Positions 35,073 through 64,000 of a stretch of 64,000 bases of DNA are shown one piece after another. The stretch's first letter is position 1. Every line of letters begins with the position of its first letter. This DNA is from Tetradesmus obliquus (taxonomy: Eukaryota; Chlorophyta; Chlorophyceae; Sphaeropleales; Scenedesmaceae). Location: positions 1,240,001 to 1,304,000 of the forward strand of contig CP126199.1 in NCBI GenBank assembly GCA_030272155.1. Direction: 5' to 3'. The translations under genes and the position numbers were made by a program. The notes under the pieces were generated by a model. It had not been told where the DNA came from. It searched no databases and was given only the letters and a program-made list of their open reading frames with translations.

Positions 35073-37273
35073 TCATTGCGTTCCTTTACGGAAAGACGCA
35101 AAGCCGTAGTGCTCCACGTCACACGCATACAAGCGGCTGACAGCATCGAAGCACTGCTCTGCGCCTGGCTTGGCGTAGGGGTTCTTCACGTTGCCGGCGC
35201 GCACGTTTTTCTGCTCCAGGTCAGCAATGGGCAGCTCTGGCACATCCGGATCACGCCGTGCGTTCAAGGTCCGCAGCACCTGCAGCAAGGTTTCACAGAA
35301 CAGCACGTGGGACAGGCACTACCACTGCACTTGCATCACGTCATGGTTGAACAGCTGCCTCTGCTGGGAAGTTTGGTGGCAGCGGCTGCGTTCTGTGGCC
35401 GAACAGCAGGACAGATCTGACAATAGCCATAGTATCATGGCTGGTGGGTCAGCACGCACCTAATCGCACTCACGGTAAGTTGCAGGAAAAGCCGCAAACT
35501 GCACAACGCCACCACCCGGCGTCTGGCTCACTGCACGCAACTCAACAAGATCTCTCCCACCAACATAACACCAAAATAACATGAATCTAACAGCCCCGCC
35601 CACCTCTGCCCAGTCCTCATTCGGCTCGTCCACGCGCCCGATGAAGTCCACCGCCCAGTCACCCGCAGCGGTGCGCATGCAGTGCAGCTGGTCCTCCATG
35701 TGGAAGTACAGGTAGCTCTTGCTGCGCTTGATGCAGCCCTTGTCGTGCAGCGCCTCGGCTGCTGACCAGGGGTCTGCGCAGAAGATGGACCAGGGCACCT
35801 TGCAGCTGGGGTCACGCAGCGCCTCGCTGCAGCAGCATGACACCATGATCACGCCATCAACATGTGCTATTTGTTACTTGCAGGACGCGCGCAATTTGGG
35901 CTTGTTTTGCTGTGTCAGCCCTGAGCAGTCAACTACAGGTGTGCACGGCTGTCAGCGAGTTCCACCAGAGTTGTGCTCAGCTACACCTGCTGCTGTCCGT
36001 GCTGTTGCAGTAAAGTCTGTGGCGATGCGGGTGCTGCCATGCAGCTGACAATACCTGCTGCACTGCTGCCAGCCACTCACTCCGACATGCAGCCGTTGCT
36101 GTGCAGGTACTTGTACAGGCTGTACGCGCGCCGCCAGGGGTTGCGCACGAAGCCAAACACAAAGTAGTCCTTCCACATCTGCTGCAGGTTGGCTGTGTCC
36201 AGCTCCGTGGAGTTCCAGTAGAAGTGCAGCACCATGCAGCTGCTGCTGTTGTGGCCGCGCGTGGCCTTGTTGTTGCACTCGCCCAGCACGTTCACTATGC
36301 TGGTGCTGGCGGCCTTGGGGCTGCGGATGTAGATGTATTTGTACCTGCGGTTTGGGCGGACAAGAGGTTTGGCAGGAAGCTCAGCGCTGGCTGCTACGAT
36401 AGGAAACTGACACCAGTATGATGTGACAGACGCCACCAAAGCAACTAAACATCGGGCGGCTGAGCAGCTCTGCAGGGGCCCATGGCTGCGAAACTGCACA
36501 TGCCAGCTGCAGCACACTCACTTGTGGTTGACAAACACATGGCAGCCAGGGAATGGCATGCGCGGATGGTCTGCTGCAGGACACGTGTAGCTGTCCGGCC
36601 CTGTTGCTGCGCCTGCTCCTCCTGCCTTTGCCCGGTTGACCCGCCACGAGATGAAGCTGTCCAGGCGGGTGTCCGAGTAGTTCCCAAACCAGGACTTCAA
36701 ATCTGTCATGCCAGCCTTCGTGACATGCCCGTGCACTGCTGGCCGCCGCTGCATGGCATCATAGCTGTTTCTGATGTCTGCGTTGGCATCAAAGAAGCTG
36801 ATGCCAGCCGCCGCCCCGGCTGCTGAGGTGTTGTGGCTATCAAAGGCCAGGAATCCCTGTTCCCGCAATGTGCGTGTCATGCTGCCCATGCTGTCTACGC
36901 TGCTCGCCATCATGTCCGCGCCCTGCTGCAGCTGCTGCATCGACTCCAAGCTGCCTGCCAGTTGCTGCTGCTTCAGTGCTGCAGCAGCAGCTCTTGCTGC
37001 TGCAGTGGCTGCTGTTGACTGCAGCGCTCCCAGTGCCGTTGACAGTGGTTCAAAACTGCTGCTGCTGCTTTTGGCGGCTGCAGTGCCGCTGCTGTTGCCG
37101 CTTCTCTGTGCGTAGCCGGATAGTGTTATGTAGCCACCCAACAGCAGCAGCCCACAGAGTGCTAGCACAGGACACAGCAGCAATGACCTTCTGCTCGTGC
37201 TGCCCCCGCGGCTGCTGACAGCCCCGCCAAAGCTGGTACGCAACCGCGGCAATATGCTGTGAGTCTTGTGCAT
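35073..37273 (-). CDS. Golgi-type carbohydrate sulfotransferase
   Basis: Four exons on the minus strand: 37273-36522, 36344-36081, 35826-35604, 35279-35073; 481 aa, all phases consistent. A basic 30-residue N-terminus is followed by one hydrophobic segment (about 31-51, LLLCPVLALCGLLLLGG), as in a type II Golgi membrane protein. A Ser/Ala/Gln-rich stem runs to about residue 165. The catalytic domain holds both PAPS-binding loops: the 5'-phosphosulfate loop IRSPKAASTS (257-266), and the 3'-phosphate site FGFVRNPWRRAYSLY (314-328), with Arg318 and Ser326. FIGRVDEPNEDW lies further on, and the protein ends soon after YACDVEHYGF, typical of the sulfotransferase-2 family. It should transfer sulfate from PAPS to wall or extracellular polysaccharide; the acceptor is unknown. 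The start uses the first ATG; a longer in-frame extension lacks one. Confidence 0.88.
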
Positions 37274-38380
37274 GTCACTATCACGGTGCTGCTGCTGCTG
37301 CAATTCTGCTTGTTGTCACTGCTGACGGCTGCTACAGCTGTTGCTGTCGCAAGTGCTGCTTGTCTGTAATCACTGCGCCACTACTCTCTTCTGCCAACTT
37401 CAATGACTGCAATTTCTTGTGCAGATTTCGGCATGGCCCTGATCAGGGCCTTGTCTTGTACTGGCCAGGCGCCAGAGTCCAGCGGTGATGTGTGGTGATG
37501 TGTGATGACAGCTTGCTTGCTGCTATCTGCTGGCAAATATGTTTGGTCCCTCCACAGCCAGGGTTTGCCCTGCAGGCACACACGGTACATGAAAGAAGGT
37601 ATCTGGCTGATGGCATTGCATGCTGCTCATACCTTCACGCAAATTGCTTCAAGATGCAGTGTTCTCTTCAGCAGCAAATGTTAGCATGGCCGAACACCGT
37701 GCTGCGGCCTTTCAACACACTCTGGCGCATTTTGAAAACTCTCAGTCTCGCATAGAAGTCATTACTTACCCCTCACGACTGCCAGCGTCTGCTGCAGCCT
37801 TCGCGCGCTCTTGTACAGCCGTTGGAGGTGGTACTGCTCTCCCGCTGTATCGGCCAACACCACAAGGACTCACAAACCAGATGGGTGTGAGACTTTGTTC
37901 AATGTGGTAGAATGCTTGCCACCAAAGCCGTGAAAACAAAGCTCAGCCGAAGCAGGGGAGTGCGATGGCATGGTAAGAATATGCTACATACATTTTAACT
38001 TCGTTATCAAACACATTGTTAAGCTCTAAATCACCTCATCAATCACCAGCCGGTGTGTGGTCGGGGTTTTCCATCAAACGTTGTTTACAGTTGCACTCAC
38101 TGACTGCAGTGTGCGATAGCTAGGCGATCGCCTTTCAGGATTGGCCGAACATTTGCAGTTCACTCAGAAAGCGTTTGCATGCTCTTTTGATCATCTTTAA
38201 ACTCTGACATGCTGTGCTGCGCTGTGTCTGTCCAGTTTCCTTGTTATGGGGAAGTCAACCGCTCCCGAGTCTCTTGATCTTGCTCTTATATCTACGATTG
38301 TACCCTATGGGCGGCGTTGAAGGCGCCTCATGCCTCGATTTCAAAACTAGGGCCTTCTGAGGCCTAGCAGCTACAGCATC
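37274..38380. promoter_or_regulatory. Divergent intergenic region, sulfotransferase and SBNO genes
   Basis: The two genes start on opposite strands 1.1 kb apart, so both promoters should lie here. It is less triplet-rich than its surroundings and contains AT-rich stretches near 37985-38030. No specific motif was identified. Confidence 0.45.
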
Positions 38381-63864
<25,484 letters not shown>

Positions 63865-64000
63865 TAGCTGGCTGTTTGGCACTGCTGTTTGGAATGCCGT
63901 CTCCTAACACTGACTGTACCTGACAGCAGTCAAGCCACTGCTGTTGCCTGGCTGCAGCAGGTGCTGCTGCTTTGTCCAGATGCATAGTGCTGTGCAAGCG
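63865..64000. other. 3' flank of the SBNO gene
   Basis: The last 136 bases follow the SBNO stop. No TGTAA signal is present, so the 3' UTR continues beyond the window. Confidence 0.5.

Overview
The window is nuclear DNA from a eukaryote, most likely a chlorophyte green alga (Chlorophyceae, Sphaeropleales-like). Genes are split by many GT-AG introns whose donors are mostly GTGAGT or GTGCGT. CAG/CTG triplets saturate both exons (Gln, Ala and Ser runs) and introns. The gene set is plant-like: AP2 transcription factor, WNK-type kinase, AllA-type ureidoglycolate lyase, and a Strawberry-notch helicase carrying a PHD finger as in plant FORGETTER1. No bacterial operon, viral gene or intact transposon was seen. 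The taxon is an inference.

Layout. 1-1319 (-): truncated Gln/Glu/Arg coiled-coil protein. 4638-7530 (+): secreted copper lytic polysaccharide monooxygenase, AA15-like, 7 exons. 9560-15981 (+): PAN3, the poly(A)-nuclease adaptor, 11 exons. 17772-18756 (+): AllA-type ureidoglycolate lyase, 2 exons. 20749-25630 (-): large AP2-domain protein, 3 exons. 28574-32647 (-): WNK-family kinase with a degenerate catalytic loop, 7 exons. 35073-37273 (-): Golgi-type sulfotransferase, 4 exons. 38381-63864 (+): SBNO/FORGETTER1 helicase, at least 35 exons over 25 kb. The exon chains of all seven multi-exon genes were built by hand and keep a continuous reading frame. Between genes there are six long stretches without convincing coding signal.

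The genes do not form one pathway. They are housekeeping and regulatory functions: mRNA deadenylation, chromatin and transcription, signalling, purine-nitrogen recycling, and polysaccharide modification or attack.

The most unusual feature is structural. Almost every intron of the SBNO gene, and many in PAN3 and the WNK gene, holds one to six decayed tandem copies of the neighbouring exon edge. Copies 5' of an exon carry its 5' part with a splice acceptor; copies 3' of an exon carry its 3' part with a splice donor. I count more than 40 such copies. Two or three of them stay in frame with usable-looking splice sites and could be extra coding exons. This points to an ongoing process of intron growth by tandem duplication across exon-intron junctions, with decoy splice sites as a by-product.
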